A stretch of 64,000 nt of DNA. It comes from Rhodovulum tesquicola. GTDB lineage: Bacteria > Pseudomonadota > Alphaproteobacteria > Rhodobacterales > Rhodobacteraceae. The stretch spans positions 62,001-126,000 of the forward strand of contig NZ_JAMYDV010000010.1 of NCBI RefSeq assembly GCF_024128855.1, given 5' to 3'. Below the pieces are notes generated by a model that ran no database searches, had not been told where the DNA came from, and saw only the letters and a list, made by a program, of their open reading frames with translations. The first letter of the stretch is position 1. Each line of letters starts with the position of its first letter. The position numbers and the translations under genes were made by a program. This document shows, piece by piece, positions 8,120 through 17,103 of this stretch.

Positions 8120-8689
8120 ATGAAACACGCCCCCCTGCTCGCCCTTGCGCTGGCCACCCTTGCCGCGGGCTGCGCCGGCACCCCGCCCCTGCGCTACACC
8201 GTGCCGGAAGCGCCGGTCGCAGGCCCGCGCCTGCCCTCGGCCTTTGCGACCATCGCGCTGCGCGAGGTGGCGCTGCCCGCCTATGCCGCTTCGGACGAAA
8301 TTCATGTCCGCGGCGCGGACGGGGCGCTGGCGCCCGCGCCCGCGGTGCTCTGGGCCGACGATCCGGCCCGCGCGATCACCGGCGATCTGGCGCGCTATCT
8401 GGGCCGGATGACCGGCGCGACGGTCGCTGCCGAACCCTGGCCCTTCTTCGAGCGCGCCGATGCCACGCTAGAGGTGCGCGTTTCCGACATGCTGGCCGAG
8501 ACGGAAGGCCGGTTCCGGCTGTCGGGCCAGTATTTCGTGGCCCCCGAACAGGGGCGGCGCGGGCGTTCGGGCAGCTTTGCCATCACGACTGCTATTGTCC
8601 CGGGCGGGGGCCCGGCCGCCATCGCCGCCGCGCGCGGCGAGGCACTGCGCGACCTTGCGGCGCTGATCGCGCGCGAAGGGCTGCGTTAG
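8120..8689 (+). CDS. pqiC: PqiC/YmbA-like outer-membrane lipoprotein (ABC-type transport auxiliary lipoprotein)
   Basis: A 189-residue lipoprotein. The N-terminus is a short signal peptide ending in the lipobox LAAGC, so Cys18 should be lipidated. The rest matches the ABC-type transport auxiliary component fold: an opening PPLRYTVPEAP strand, then IALREVALPAYAASDEIHVR, a block about recognising substrate-side partners, and the middle segment LGRMTGATVAAEPWPF. In E. coli PqiC anchors the PqiB needle at the outer membrane. It starts two bases after the pqiB stop and closes the operon. Confidence 0.85.
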   Translation: MKHAPLLALALATLAAGCAGTPPLRYTVPEAPVAGPRLPSAFATIALREVALPAYAASDEIHVRGADGALAPAPAVLWADDPARAITGDLARYLGRMTGATVAAEPWPFFERADATLEVRVSDMLAETEGRFRLSGQYFVAPEQGRRGRSGSFAITTAIVPGGGPAAIAAARGEALRDLAALIAREGLR

Positions 8690-8712
8690 AGTCGGCGCGG
8701 CGAACCGAGCGT

Positions 8713-10284
8713 CTATCTCGTGCCGTCGATCTGGCCGTTGCCCGCAGCCCCGGTCCGCGGCCCCTCCGCGACCCAGAGTTCCAGCCGACCGGGTCTTGGC
8801 TTTCTGGGCGAGTCGGTGAAATCGCGGGCCACACCACCCAGCCGCCGGGCCAGCATCCGGGCCGCCTCGGCATCCTGGCGGTAGAAAAAGCGCACATCGG
8901 TTTCGCGGATCGCAACCCGCACACGGGCGGGCTGTGCCATGTCGTACCCGGCCCTGACCAGCGTCGCGACCACTTGGGCCACGCCGCCCTCGGACACCGA
9001 ATGCGGAATGAAGACGCTGACGAAGACGTCCTTTACCGGCGGCAGCGGCGCCTTCGCAGGTTGGGCGTCCGGCGGACGGACGGGGAAAGACATGTCCGCC
9101 GGAGCGCGCGGCGGCCCCGCCACGGAAACGGCGCCTTCAGGCGCCGGAAGCCTCGCGGCCGGTGGATCCGCTTGCGGGGCGGTCGCTGCCGGGCCGCCGA
9201 CCCAGGGGGCGGCAATGGGCACAGGCGCGACCGGGACCGAACCGGCAAACGCCGCAGGTGGCGTGGACAGACGGGCGGCCCGGGGAGGGAAGACCGGACC
9301 CGGAAATGCGGCTGACAAGGGGAACGACGCCGCCTCGACGAGAGGCGCCCGGGACAGGGCATGTGCGACCGTCATTGCGGCTGGCGGGCGCAATAGACCC
9401 GCCGTCGCAACCCGGGCGGGGGGCAGGTCGGGCATCGTTCCGGCCGCGCGCATCGTTCCGGGTCCGGCCGGGCCGATGGGAGGCGGATCGGGTCCGGCTG
9501 TCCCTGCTGGCGGTTCCCCGGCGAGCGGCAGCTCGAGCGCCGAGACGGATAGCTGTCCGGGTCGGGGCAGCACGGGTGCCGAACTTGCGGGCAGCCCCGA
9601 TGCGGCATCCCGCGACGGCGCGCCGGTTTCGGTCGGCAGAACCGTTGCGAGCGTCGGCCGCGAGGGGTCGGGCCATGCGCCGACCGGCACCGCGCGGCGA
9701 TCCGTCATGCCGACAAGCTGCATCGCGGCGATGCCGACGACCAGACCCAGGGCAAAGGCGGCAAGGACCAGCACGGCCCTGCGGAGTCGGCCATGCCGCC
9801 GATCCGCGCCACCCCGTTCCGCGGCCCGGGCCTGGGCAAGCGCCATCTCCAGCCGCGGCGCTTCGGACACGCGATCTGCGATCCGATTCGCGACCGTGAG
9901 TATCGGCCCACGCACCGACGCCGTGCGGGACGGTCGCGCGGGGACCAGTTCAGCGTCTCGGTCCGAGGACCTTGCCGCCTGCCCCGTTGAGGCATCGCCT
10001 TCCTGCGATGACCGGCGCGGCGCCGCGACAGGGGCCGGGACCGCGTCGGGCCGGTCCTTGCCGCGCTCTCCCGCATCCGGGGCCGCACAACCCCTTGTCC
10101 GGGACGCCTTTTCGGCAAGCACCTTCTCGCGTTGAAGGCGCGCTTCCTCCAGGCGCTTCTGCCACGCCTCGGAATTCAGAAGTTCGATGACCCTCGCCCG
10201 TTCCGACCCGGCCAAGTCGGGTCCGGACGGCGGCGAATCCGCTCCAATCCTCTCGCCCATTCCGCCCACCCCCAAGTGGGGCAT
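8713..10284 (-). CDS. Proline/alanine-rich single-pass membrane protein with a conserved C-terminal LytR_C/SPOR-like domain
   Basis: A 523-residue protein I cannot name. Residues 1-165 are charged and low-complexity. A single membrane helix follows at about 168-190 (LVLAAFALGLVVGIAAMQLV). A proline/alanine-rich linker of roughly 220 residues comes next. The last 100 residues form a folded domain with VSVFIPHSVSEGGVAQVV and DVRFFYRQDAEAARMLARRL, ending RLELWVAEG. This C-terminal block resembles the LytR C-terminal/SPOR-like folds seen in envelope proteins of this bacterial group (remembered resemblance, not searched). The topology suggests a cytoplasmic N-terminus and an envelope-spanning linker. 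ATG 10260 is an alternative start. Confidence 0.6.
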   Translation of the reverse strand: MPHLGVGGMGERIGADSPPSGPDLAGSERARVIELLNSEAWQKRLEEARLQREKVLAEKASRTRGCAAPDAGERGKDRPDAVPAPVAAPRRSSQEGDASTGQAARSSDRDAELVPARPSRTASVRGPILTVANRIADRVSEAPRLEMALAQARAAERGGADRRHGRLRRAVLVLAAFALGLVVGIAAMQLVGMTDRRAVPVGAWPDPSRPTLATVLPTETGAPSRDAASGLPASSAPVLPRPGQLSVSALELPLAGEPPAGTAGPDPPPIGPAGPGTMRAAGTMPDLPPARVATAGLLRPPAAMTVAHALSRAPLVEAASFPLSAAFPGPVFPPRAARLSTPPAAFAGSVPVAPVPIAAPWVGGPAATAPQADPPAARLPAPEGAVSVAGPPRAPADMSFPVRPPDAQPAKAPLPPVKDVFVSVFIPHSVSEGGVAQVVATLVRAGYDMAQPARVRVAIRETDVRFFYRQDAEAARMLARRLGGVARDFTDSPRKPRPGRLELWVAEGPRTGAAGNGQIDGTR

Positions 10285-10464
10285 CCGATCGGCGCAACCG
10301 TCCTACAGGTTCCGGACCGGCCGACCGGCCACAGCGTCGGAAAAACTGCCGCACATCCCCGGGTGGAATTTTACCCAAAGGCCCCCTTTGGCACAACGTC
10401 GCAGTTCCGGCCCAAACCCCCGCCGAATGCCCCGGCACGGACCGGGCCGTGTCCCTTCGGCAAC

Positions 10465-12183
10465 TCAGCCCTCCGGCACGGGTTGCAGAAAGCCGAAATC
10501 GCAGCCCTCGTCGGCCTGGAGGACATGCTCGGCGTAAAGCCGGTCATAGCCCCGCCGCGCCTCGGGGGGCACGATGTCGGGCGTCCAGTCCGCGCGGCGG
10601 CGGTCAAGCTCGGCCGCGTCCACCAGCAGTTCGATCCGCTTCCCGGCCACCGACAGCCTGATCCGGTCGCCGGTGCGCACCAGGGCGAGCGGCCCGCCGA
10701 TCGCCGCCTCGGGCGCGACATGCAGCACGATCGTGCCGAAGGCGGTGCCCGACATCCGCGCGTCCGAGATGCGGATCATGTCCTTGACGCCCTTCGAGGA
10801 CAGCTTCTTCGGGATCGGCAGATAGCCCGCCTCGGGCATGCCCGACGCGCTCTTGGGCCCGGCGTTCTGCAAGACCATGATGTCGTCGGGGCCGATGTCG
10901 AGATCGGGGTCGTCCACCCGCGCGGCGAGATCGCCAAGCGAGGAAAAGACCACCGCCCTGCCCTCGTGTTCGAACAGGGTCTTGTCGGCGGCCGAGCGTT
11001 TCAGGATCGCGCCGCGCGGGGCGAGGTTGCCGAACAGCGCCACAAGCCCGCCCTGGGGTTCCAGCGGCGCGTCGGCCGAGGCGATCACGTTGCGGTCGAC
11101 GAAACCGGGATCGTTTTCCAGCCGGTCGCCCAGCGTTTCGCCGGTGACGGTCAGCGTGTCGAGATGCAGCAAGGGTTTCAGTTCCCGCAGCACGGCGCCG
11201 ACGCCGCCCGCGAAGAAGAAATCCTCCATGTAATGGTTGCCGACGGGTTTCAGGTTCACCAGCACCGGGGTTTCGTCGGAAAGCTCGTTGAGCCGGGACA
11301 GCGGAATGTCGATGCCCAGCCGCCCCGCGACCGCCGTCAGGTGGATGATCGCGTTGGTGGACCCGCCCAGCGCCAGCAACACGCGGAGCGCGTTTTCCAC
11401 CGACCTTTCGGTGATGACCTGGCTCGGCCGGATCGGGGCGTCGATCATCCGCGCGGCGGCCAGACCAGAAGCCTCGGCCGCGCGCAGGCGGTCGGCGTGG
11501 ACGGCGGGAATGGCCGCGGTGCCCGGCAGCGCCATGCCCAGCGTCTCGGCGATGCAGGCCATGGTCGAGGCCGTGCCCATCACCGCGCAGGTGCCCGCGG
11601 TCGTGGCCAGCCGCCCCTCAATCTCGTTGATTTCCTCAGTGGAAATCTCGCCCGCGCGGTATTTCCCCCAGAACCGCCGGCAATCGGTGCAGGCGCCCAG
11701 CCGTTCGGTGCCGTAGCGCGAGGTCATCATCGGCCCCGCCACCAGCTGCACCGCCGGCAGGTCGGCCGAGGCCGCGCCCATCAGTTGCGCGGGCACGGTC
11801 TTGTCGCAGCCGCCCACCATAACGACCGCATCCATCGGCTGGGCGCGGATCATCTCTTCGGTGTCCATCGCCATCAGGTTGCGGAATTTCAGCGAGGTGG
11901 GGTTCAGGAACACCTCGCCCAGCGAGATCGTCGGAAACTCGATGGGCAGCCCGCCGCCCAGCAGGACGCCCCGTTTGACCGCCTCGATCAGTTCGGGGAA
12001 ATGCCGGTGGCAGTTGTTGAAGCCCGACGCGCTGTTGGCGATCCCCACGATGGGTTTCTTCAGCACCTCGCGGGAATAGCCCATCGAGGCCGCGAAGGAA
12101 TTGCGCAGGTAGACCGAGAAATCCCGGTCGCCGTAATTCGTCAGCCCGCGGGCAAGGCCCCGGCCCGTGTCGTCTTCACTCAT
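10465..12183 (-). CDS. IlvD/Edd-family dehydratase, sugar-acid (L-arabinonate) dehydratase-like
   Basis: A 572-residue Fe-S dehydratase. Three cysteines expected to hold the [2Fe-2S] cluster are present in SGFNNCHRHF, GGCDKTVPAQ and AGTCAVMGTAS. The catalytic serine motif SDARMSG occurs near residue 475. The run GACTDCRRFWGKYRAGEI and a length of about 570-580 are characteristic of the pentonate/L-arabinonate dehydratase branch rather than IlvD proper. Such enzymes convert an aldonate into a 2-keto-3-deoxy acid. It is the last gene of the minus-strand catabolic cluster, nine bases after the aldehyde dehydrogenase stop, with AAGGGG before the ATG. The actual substrate is unknown. Confidence 0.85.
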   Translation of the reverse strand: MSEDDTGRGLARGLTNYGDRDFSVYLRNSFAASMGYSREVLKKPIVGIANSASGFNNCHRHFPELIEAVKRGVLLGGGLPIEFPTISLGEVFLNPTSLKFRNLMAMDTEEMIRAQPMDAVVMVGGCDKTVPAQLMGAASADLPAVQLVAGPMMTSRYGTERLGACTDCRRFWGKYRAGEISTEEINEIEGRLATTAGTCAVMGTASTMACIAETLGMALPGTAAIPAVHADRLRAAEASGLAAARMIDAPIRPSQVITERSVENALRVLLALGGSTNAIIHLTAVAGRLGIDIPLSRLNELSDETPVLVNLKPVGNHYMEDFFFAGGVGAVLRELKPLLHLDTLTVTGETLGDRLENDPGFVDRNVIASADAPLEPQGGLVALFGNLAPRGAILKRSAADKTLFEHEGRAVVFSSLGDLAARVDDPDLDIGPDDIMVLQNAGPKSASGMPEAGYLPIPKKLSSKGVKDMIRISDARMSGTAFGTIVLHVAPEAAIGGPLALVRTGDRIRLSVAGKRIELLVDAAELDRRRADWTPDIVPPEARRGYDRLYAEHVLQADEGCDFGFLQPVPEG

Positions 12184-12192
12184 GTGAACCCC

Positions 12193-13635
12193 TTACCGCG
12201 CGAGTTTCATCTTGAGGTATTTCGGCTCCAGATAGTCGTGGAGCCCCAGCGAGCCGCCCTCGCGCCCCATCCCGCTTTCCTTCATGCCGCCGAAGGGCGC
12301 CTCGGCGGTGGCGAGCAGCATCTCGTTCACGCCGATCATGCCGCATTCGAGGTCTTCGTAGGCCCGCGTGGCCGTGGTCAGATCGTTGGAAAAGACGTAA
12401 CCGGCCAACCCGAAGGGCAGCGCGTTGGCGCGTTCCATCACCTCGTCATAGTCGCGGAAACTGGTGATGGGGGCGATGGGGCCGAAGGGTTCCTCGTGCA
12501 TCACGCGGGCGTCGTCGGGGACGTGGCCCAGCACCGTGGGGGCGAAGAAGAAGCCGCGGTTGATGCCCTCGGGGCGGCGGCCGCCGGCAAGGATGTCCGC
12601 GCCCCGGTCCACCGCGTCGGCCACGAGGTCCTGGATCGTGGCCAGGCCGCGGGCATTCGCCATCGGCCCCATCTGCACGCCCTCGTCCAGCCCGCGGCCG
12701 AGTTTCAGGCCGTTCGCCACTTCCGCGAAGCGGGCCGAAAAGCGGGCGTAGTGGCTCTCGTGGACGTAGAACCGCGTGGGCGAGATGCAGACCTGCCCGC
12801 AATTGCGGAACTTGGTGGCAGCACAGGTCTCGGCCACCTTCTCGGGGTCCACGTCCTCGAAGATCAGGACAGGTCCGTGACCGCCCAGTTCCATCGAGAC
12901 GCGTTTGACGCCGTCGGCCGCCAGCCGCAGGATCTCCTTGCCCACCGGGACAGAGCCCGTGACCGAGACCTTGCGCACGATGGGGGACGCGATCAGGCGT
13001 TCGGCGATCATGCCGGAATTGCCGGTCAGGAAGTTGACCGCGCCCGGCGGCACGCCGGCGTCGTGGCACGCCTTGACCAGCGCGGCGCAGGAGGCCGGGG
13101 CCTCGCCCGCGGGCTTGATGATGATCGCGCAGCCCGCGCCCAGCGCCGCGGCGATCTTGCGCGCGGGCAGCAGCGCGGGGAAGTTCCAGGCGCTGAAGGC
13201 GGCGACCACGCCCACGGGCTGATGGATCACGGCCATGCGGGCATCGGGCGTGCGCGCCTCGATGATCTGGCCGTAGATGCGCTTGGTCTCCTCGGCATAC
13301 CATTCGAACTGGTCGGCGGCGGCGCCTGTCTCGCCCCGCGCCTCGGCCAGCGGCTTGCCGGTCTCCAGCGACATCAGCGTGGCGATCTCGTCCACGCGCG
13401 CGCGGATCAGGTCCGCCGCGCGGCGCAGGATCGCGCCCCGCTCCCACGTCCCGGTCTGCCGCCACTGGGCGAAGCCCGCCTGGGCGGCGGCAAGGGCCGC
13501 GTCGATATCGGCCTCGGTCGCCACCGCGATGGTGCCAAGCTGTTCCTCGGTCGCGGGGTCGTGGACGCCGCGGGTCGCGCCATCGCTCGCCGCGCGCCAG
13601 TCGCCGCCGATGAACAGGTCCAGATCGTGATACAT
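12193..13635 (-). CDS. NAD(P)-dependent aldehyde dehydrogenase (succinate/2-oxoglutarate-semialdehyde dehydrogenase-like)
   Basis: A 480-residue ALDH-superfamily enzyme. Visible are the oxyanion-hole region SAWNFPALLPARKIAAAL, the coenzyme loop TGSVPVGKEI, the catalytic base in SMELGGHGP and the nucleophile in NCGQVCISPTRF, so all catalytic residues are present. The closest well-known groups are succinate-semialdehyde and 2-oxoglutarate-semialdehyde dehydrogenases. Next to a sugar-acid-type dehydratase this recalls the last step of oxidative pentose (Weimberg-type) routes, an inference only. The start MYHDLDLF was chosen because an upstream in-frame stretch overlaps the preceding gene and lacks homology. 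Confidence 0.88.
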   Translation of the reverse strand: MYHDLDLFIGGDWRAASDGATRGVHDPATEEQLGTIAVATEADIDAALAAAQAGFAQWRQTGTWERGAILRRAADLIRARVDEIATLMSLETGKPLAEARGETGAAADQFEWYAEETKRIYGQIIEARTPDARMAVIHQPVGVVAAFSAWNFPALLPARKIAAALGAGCAIIIKPAGEAPASCAALVKACHDAGVPPGAVNFLTGNSGMIAERLIASPIVRKVSVTGSVPVGKEILRLAADGVKRVSMELGGHGPVLIFEDVDPEKVAETCAATKFRNCGQVCISPTRFYVHESHYARFSARFAEVANGLKLGRGLDEGVQMGPMANARGLATIQDLVADAVDRGADILAGGRRPEGINRGFFFAPTVLGHVPDDARVMHEEPFGPIAPITSFRDYDEVMERANALPFGLAGYVFSNDLTTATRAYEDLECGMIGVNEMLLATAEAPFGGMKESGMGREGGSLGLHDYLEPKYLKMKLAR

Positions 13636-13642
13636 GTGTCCC

Positions 13643-15541
13643 TCAGATATTCTGTTGCAGGTAGCGCGACTGGACGTCGTCGACCCAGTTGCCGACATTC
13701 CAGCTGCCATAGGCGCCCATCTCGGATATCGGATCGCGCCCGTTGTAGACCGGGATATGGATCAGCGAGAGGCCGTCATGTCTGTGCGCCTCGGCCAGGG
13801 CGGCCTCAAGTTCCGCGATGGAATGCCCGCCGTAAAGCGCCTTTACCCCCTCGACGGCCGCGGCCATCAGGACGTAATCCACCTCCACGCTGTCGTTCGT
13901 GGCGAACTCCACCCCGTATTGCGCGTATTGCAGGCCGGTGATCGCGGCCATCCGCCGGTTGTCGAAGAGCGCGATCATGCCCTTCACGCGATGTTCCACC
14001 GCGTCGATCAGCACCTGCGGGTTCATCATGAACGACCCGTCGCCGGTAAACGCGATGGCGTATTTCGGATCGCGCACCCCCGCCGCGCCCAGCAGCGCCG
14101 AGACCGCGAAGCCCATGTAGGAGGCGCCGGTCTCGGTGAAGGTCTGGCCGGGCGCGTCGTCCTCGACGATCTGGAAGCCGTTGGCCTGCACGTCGCCCGC
14201 GTCGAAAAGTTTGATGGCTCCCTGCGCCCTGGCGAAACGGGCGACCGCGCCGATGGCGGCGGGCTGGGTCAGGCAGTCGCGCCCGAAGGCCGCATCGTGC
14301 ATCGGAGGCGCGGACAGGCGGCTGGCCTTGAAGGCGGCCCATTCGGCCTTTTTCGCGGCGCAGGCGGCAAGCCAGTCGGGGCGGTCGGCCCGTTCGGTCG
14401 CGGCGATCAGGCGGTCGGCCACCGCCCCCACATCGCCGGGCAGGCAGACCGTGTTCGCGTAATGCGAAACGTCGTCCAGATCGCCGTTGATGTTGAGGAC
14501 AGCGCGCGCCTTGGGATAGCCCACGCCCGAGCAGTCGGCCTGGCAGACGCCCCGCGAGCCCGCGAAGATCACCAGATCGGCCTCCTCCATCGCGAAATTG
14601 CCGCTGATCGACCCCTTGGAGCCGCCCACATGCATGTTCTGCGGATGCGCGTCGGGCAGAACGCCGGTGGAACCGGGGGACAGCACAACCGCCGCGCCCA
14701 GATGCTCGGCCAGCCGCCGGATCGCTGCGGGCGCGCCGCGCGTGCCGCCGCCTGCCTTGATGACCGGACGCTCGGCCCGGGCCAGCAGGTCGCGGGCGCG
14801 TTCGAACACGCCGCTGCCGGCCGCGGGGGCCATCCGGGGCACGTCCAGACGGCCGGGCAGCGTGGCGAGGTTGATTTCGGCCGCCTGCGGCTGGGTGTTG
14901 ATCGGCAGCAGGATGTAGAACGGCCCCGCCTTGTAGGGATGATGCACGCAGGCGGTGCCCCGGCGCAGGCAGTCGCGCAGCGCCTCGGGCGTGTGCAGGG
15001 TGTAGGACTGACCCATCAGCGCGGTGATCCGCCCGAACATGCCCTGTTCGGGCTTGGGGACCTGCTGCATGTTGTAGCCTTCGCCCCGTGTCGTCTCGTC
15101 GCCGTAGATGTGGTAGACGCCGACCCCGTTCGAGGCGGCGGCCAGCGAACCCGCCATCGCCTGCAAGGCGCCGGGCCCGATCGAGGTTACAACGGCGGGT
15201 GTTTCGCCATGGACCCAGGCGCGCGCGGTTGCGGCATGCGCCATCTCGACCTCGTTGCGACAATGGACGACCGTGACCTGCCCTTCCTCGGCATAGACGC
15301 GCAGCACGTTGCCCAGATCGGTCGAGCCGTGGCCGAAGATCGCGAAGAAGGTGCGCACCCCCTGCCGCAAGAGCCCCAGCACCAGCCCTTCGGAGAGCGT
15401 CAGCGTGGCGCGGGCGGGCAGACGGCCGGCGGCCAGCGCCTCGGTGAGCCCGCCGGTTTCGGCCAGCGCGCGGGCACGCTCGCGCATCTGGGCCTCCAGC
15501 GGGGTATCGGGCCGATCATTCGGATGGGGTGACTGAAGCAC
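13643..15541 (-). CDS. Thiamine-diphosphate-dependent enzyme, IolD-like (acetolactate-synthase superfamily)
   Basis: A 632-residue ThDP enzyme with the three-domain layout of the acetolactate synthase superfamily. The N-terminal PYR domain has TFFAIFGHGSTDLGNVL and the activating glutamate in VHCRNEVEMAHAATA. The C-terminal PP domain has the ThDP-binding GDGSFMMNPQVLIDAV ending in LFDNRR. The FGHG motif, about 630 residues in length, and the YHIYGDETTRGEGYN region are closest to IolD, which hydrolyses the diketone ring of trihydroxycyclohexane-1,2-dione in inositol breakdown. No other inositol gene is nearby, so a different cyclic or oxo acid is likely. It starts at GTG after GGAGGAG, 26 bases inside tctA. 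Confidence 0.8.
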   Translation of the reverse strand: MLQSPHPNDRPDTPLEAQMRERARALAETGGLTEALAAGRLPARATLTLSEGLVLGLLRQGVRTFFAIFGHGSTDLGNVLRVYAEEGQVTVVHCRNEVEMAHAATARAWVHGETPAVVTSIGPGALQAMAGSLAAASNGVGVYHIYGDETTRGEGYNMQQVPKPEQGMFGRITALMGQSYTLHTPEALRDCLRRGTACVHHPYKAGPFYILLPINTQPQAAEINLATLPGRLDVPRMAPAAGSGVFERARDLLARAERPVIKAGGGTRGAPAAIRRLAEHLGAAVVLSPGSTGVLPDAHPQNMHVGGSKGSISGNFAMEEADLVIFAGSRGVCQADCSGVGYPKARAVLNINGDLDDVSHYANTVCLPGDVGAVADRLIAATERADRPDWLAACAAKKAEWAAFKASRLSAPPMHDAAFGRDCLTQPAAIGAVARFARAQGAIKLFDAGDVQANGFQIVEDDAPGQTFTETGASYMGFAVSALLGAAGVRDPKYAIAFTGDGSFMMNPQVLIDAVEHRVKGMIALFDNRRMAAITGLQYAQYGVEFATNDSVEVDYVLMAAAVEGVKALYGGHSIAELEAALAEAHRHDGLSLIHIPVYNGRDPISEMGAYGSWNVGNWVDDVQSRYLQQNI

Positions 15542-17048
15542 GTCTCTTCTCCTCCGTTCTGCGGTCGGACAGCGTGGCGCGGGTAGAGCGCAGCAGTTGC
15601 GCGCCGACGACCAGCGCGGCTAGGCCCAGGAACACGGCGCCCGGGACGGACGCGACGAATACGGACGGGTCGCCCTCGGACAGGATCATCGCGGTGCGGA
15701 AATCGCGCTCGATGGCCGGGCCAAGGACAAGCCCCAGGATGATCGGCGTCAACGGAATGCCGACGCGCATCAGCCCGTAGGCCAGCGCCCCCAGCACCGC
15801 CACCGACACCACGTCGAAGACCGAGTTGCGGATCGCGAACGCGCCGTAGGCGCACATCACGATGACCGCCACCGCCAGCAGATGCGCAGGCACGCGCAGC
15901 ACCTGCACGAAGAAGCGGATGCCCAGAAGCTGGATCGCGACGACGGCGACATAGGCCACGATGATGGCGATGTAGATCTGGTAGATCTCGCCCGGGTTCT
16001 GGATGAACAGCATCGGCCCCGGGATCAGCCCGTGGATCAGCAGCCCCGACAGCAGGATCGCGGTCGCCGGATCGCCCGGGATGCCCAACGAAAGCAGCGG
16101 GATCATCGCGCCCCCCGTCACCGCATTGTTGGCCGTCTCGGGGGCCACCACGCCCGCCATCTCGCCCTTGCCGAAGCGTTCGGGGCGTTTCGAGGATTTC
16201 CGCGCATGGGCATAGGCCAGGAACGCCGCAATCGGCCCACCGGTGCCGGGGATCGCCCCGATCCCGGTGCCCAGCAGCGCACAGCGCAGCATCAGCCAGA
16301 AGTCGCGCAGGATATCGCGGATCGTGGGCAGTTCGGCGCGGACATCGGCCACCTCCTGCGGCTTTTGCTCGCCCGCGTAATGCTGCACGAAGGCGTCGAT
16401 CACGTGCGGCACGGCGAAGAGCGCGATCATCGCCACCAGCAGGCTCACCCCCTGCTGCAGCACGACAGTACCGAAGGTCAGCCGCTGCGCGCCCTCGATC
16501 TCGTCTATGCCGATGGTCATCACCATCAGCCCCAGAATGCCCGCGATCAGCCCCTTGACCAGCGATTTCTGCGCCAGCCCGCAGATCGTGGACAAGCCGA
16601 AGACCAGCAGCCCGAAGGTCTCGGCCGGGCCAAACCTCAGCGCGAGCCTCGCCACCATGTCGACCGAAACCACCATGATGATCAGCGAGACGATGCCCCC
16701 GAAGGCCGAGGCCACGACCGCCGTGCCCAGCGCCAGCGACGCCTTGCCACGGCGGGTCAGTTGATAGCCGTCCAGAACCGTCGCCGCCGCCGAGGGCGTG
16801 CCCGGTATGCCCAGCAGGATCGCCGAGACCGAGCCCCCCGTCATCCCGCCGATATAGGTGCCCAGCAGCAGCCCGATCGCGGGCGCGGTCTCCATCGAGA
16901 AGGACATCGGCACCACCAGCGCCATCGCGACGGTGAAGGTCAGCCCCGGAATCGCGCCGAAGACCACGCCCAGCAGGCAACCCGCCATCACCGCGACAAG
17001 AGCGGCGGGCGCAAGAGCGACCTGGGCTGCGGCAAGCAAGAGGTCCAT
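15516..17048 (-). CDS. tctA: Tripartite tricarboxylate transporter large permease TctA
   Basis: A 510-residue inner-membrane protein with roughly eleven or twelve hydrophobic segments. It is recognised from the TctA signatures GVVFGAIPGLTFTVAMAL, GGMTGGSVSAILLGIPGTP, and GVVAPETANNAVTGGAMIP with LGIPGDPATAILL. The TctA family moves the solute with a proton or sodium gradient after capture by the periplasmic TctC. The ATG at 17048 has GGGAAGGA upstream; the in-frame extension before it is arginine-rich and overlaps the gap to tctB. It is the third transporter gene of a tctCBA set embedded in the catabolic cluster. Confidence 0.93.
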   Translation of the reverse strand: MDLLLAAAQVALAPAALVAVMAGCLLGVVFGAIPGLTFTVAMALVVPMSFSMETAPAIGLLLGTYIGGMTGGSVSAILLGIPGTPSAAATVLDGYQLTRRGKASLALGTAVVASAFGGIVSLIIMVVSVDMVARLALRFGPAETFGLLVFGLSTICGLAQKSLVKGLIAGILGLMVMTIGIDEIEGAQRLTFGTVVLQQGVSLLVAMIALFAVPHVIDAFVQHYAGEQKPQEVADVRAELPTIRDILRDFWLMLRCALLGTGIGAIPGTGGPIAAFLAYAHARKSSKRPERFGKGEMAGVVAPETANNAVTGGAMIPLLSLGIPGDPATAILLSGLLIHGLIPGPMLFIQNPGEIYQIYIAIIVAYVAVVAIQLLGIRFFVQVLRVPAHLLAVAVIVMCAYGAFAIRNSVFDVVSVAVLGALAYGLMRVGIPLTPIILGLVLGPAIERDFRTAMILSEGDPSVFVASVPGAVFLGLAALVVGAQLLRSTRATLSDRRTEEKRRASVTPSE

Positions 17049-17103
17049 CCGGGTCCTTCCCTTTGCGCCGGACCCCGCAAGGCGCGGCCCGGCCCGTTTG
17101 CGT

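Noticed and set aside
10375-10391. CCAAAGG-CCC-CCTTTGG hairpin as terminator of the catabolic cluster
   Set aside because: Stem is perfect but short and there is no T tract in the transcribed direction (GTAAAATT follows); it is also about 75 bases past the stop. Left unassigned.
10132-13941. A 1269-codon plus-strand open frame opposite the dehydratase, aldehyde dehydrogenase and part of the ThDP enzyme gene
   Set aside because: It is His/Arg/Gly-rich, has no domain pattern, and is antisense to three clear enzymes. In DNA with very high third-position GC the antisense frame is stop-poor by composition.
13643-15541. Assignment of the ThDP enzyme as sulfoacetaldehyde acetyltransferase or true acetolactate synthase
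   Set aside because: The FGHG motif and total length of about 630 residues match IolD-like proteins better, and no sulfonate or branched-chain amino acid genes accompany it.
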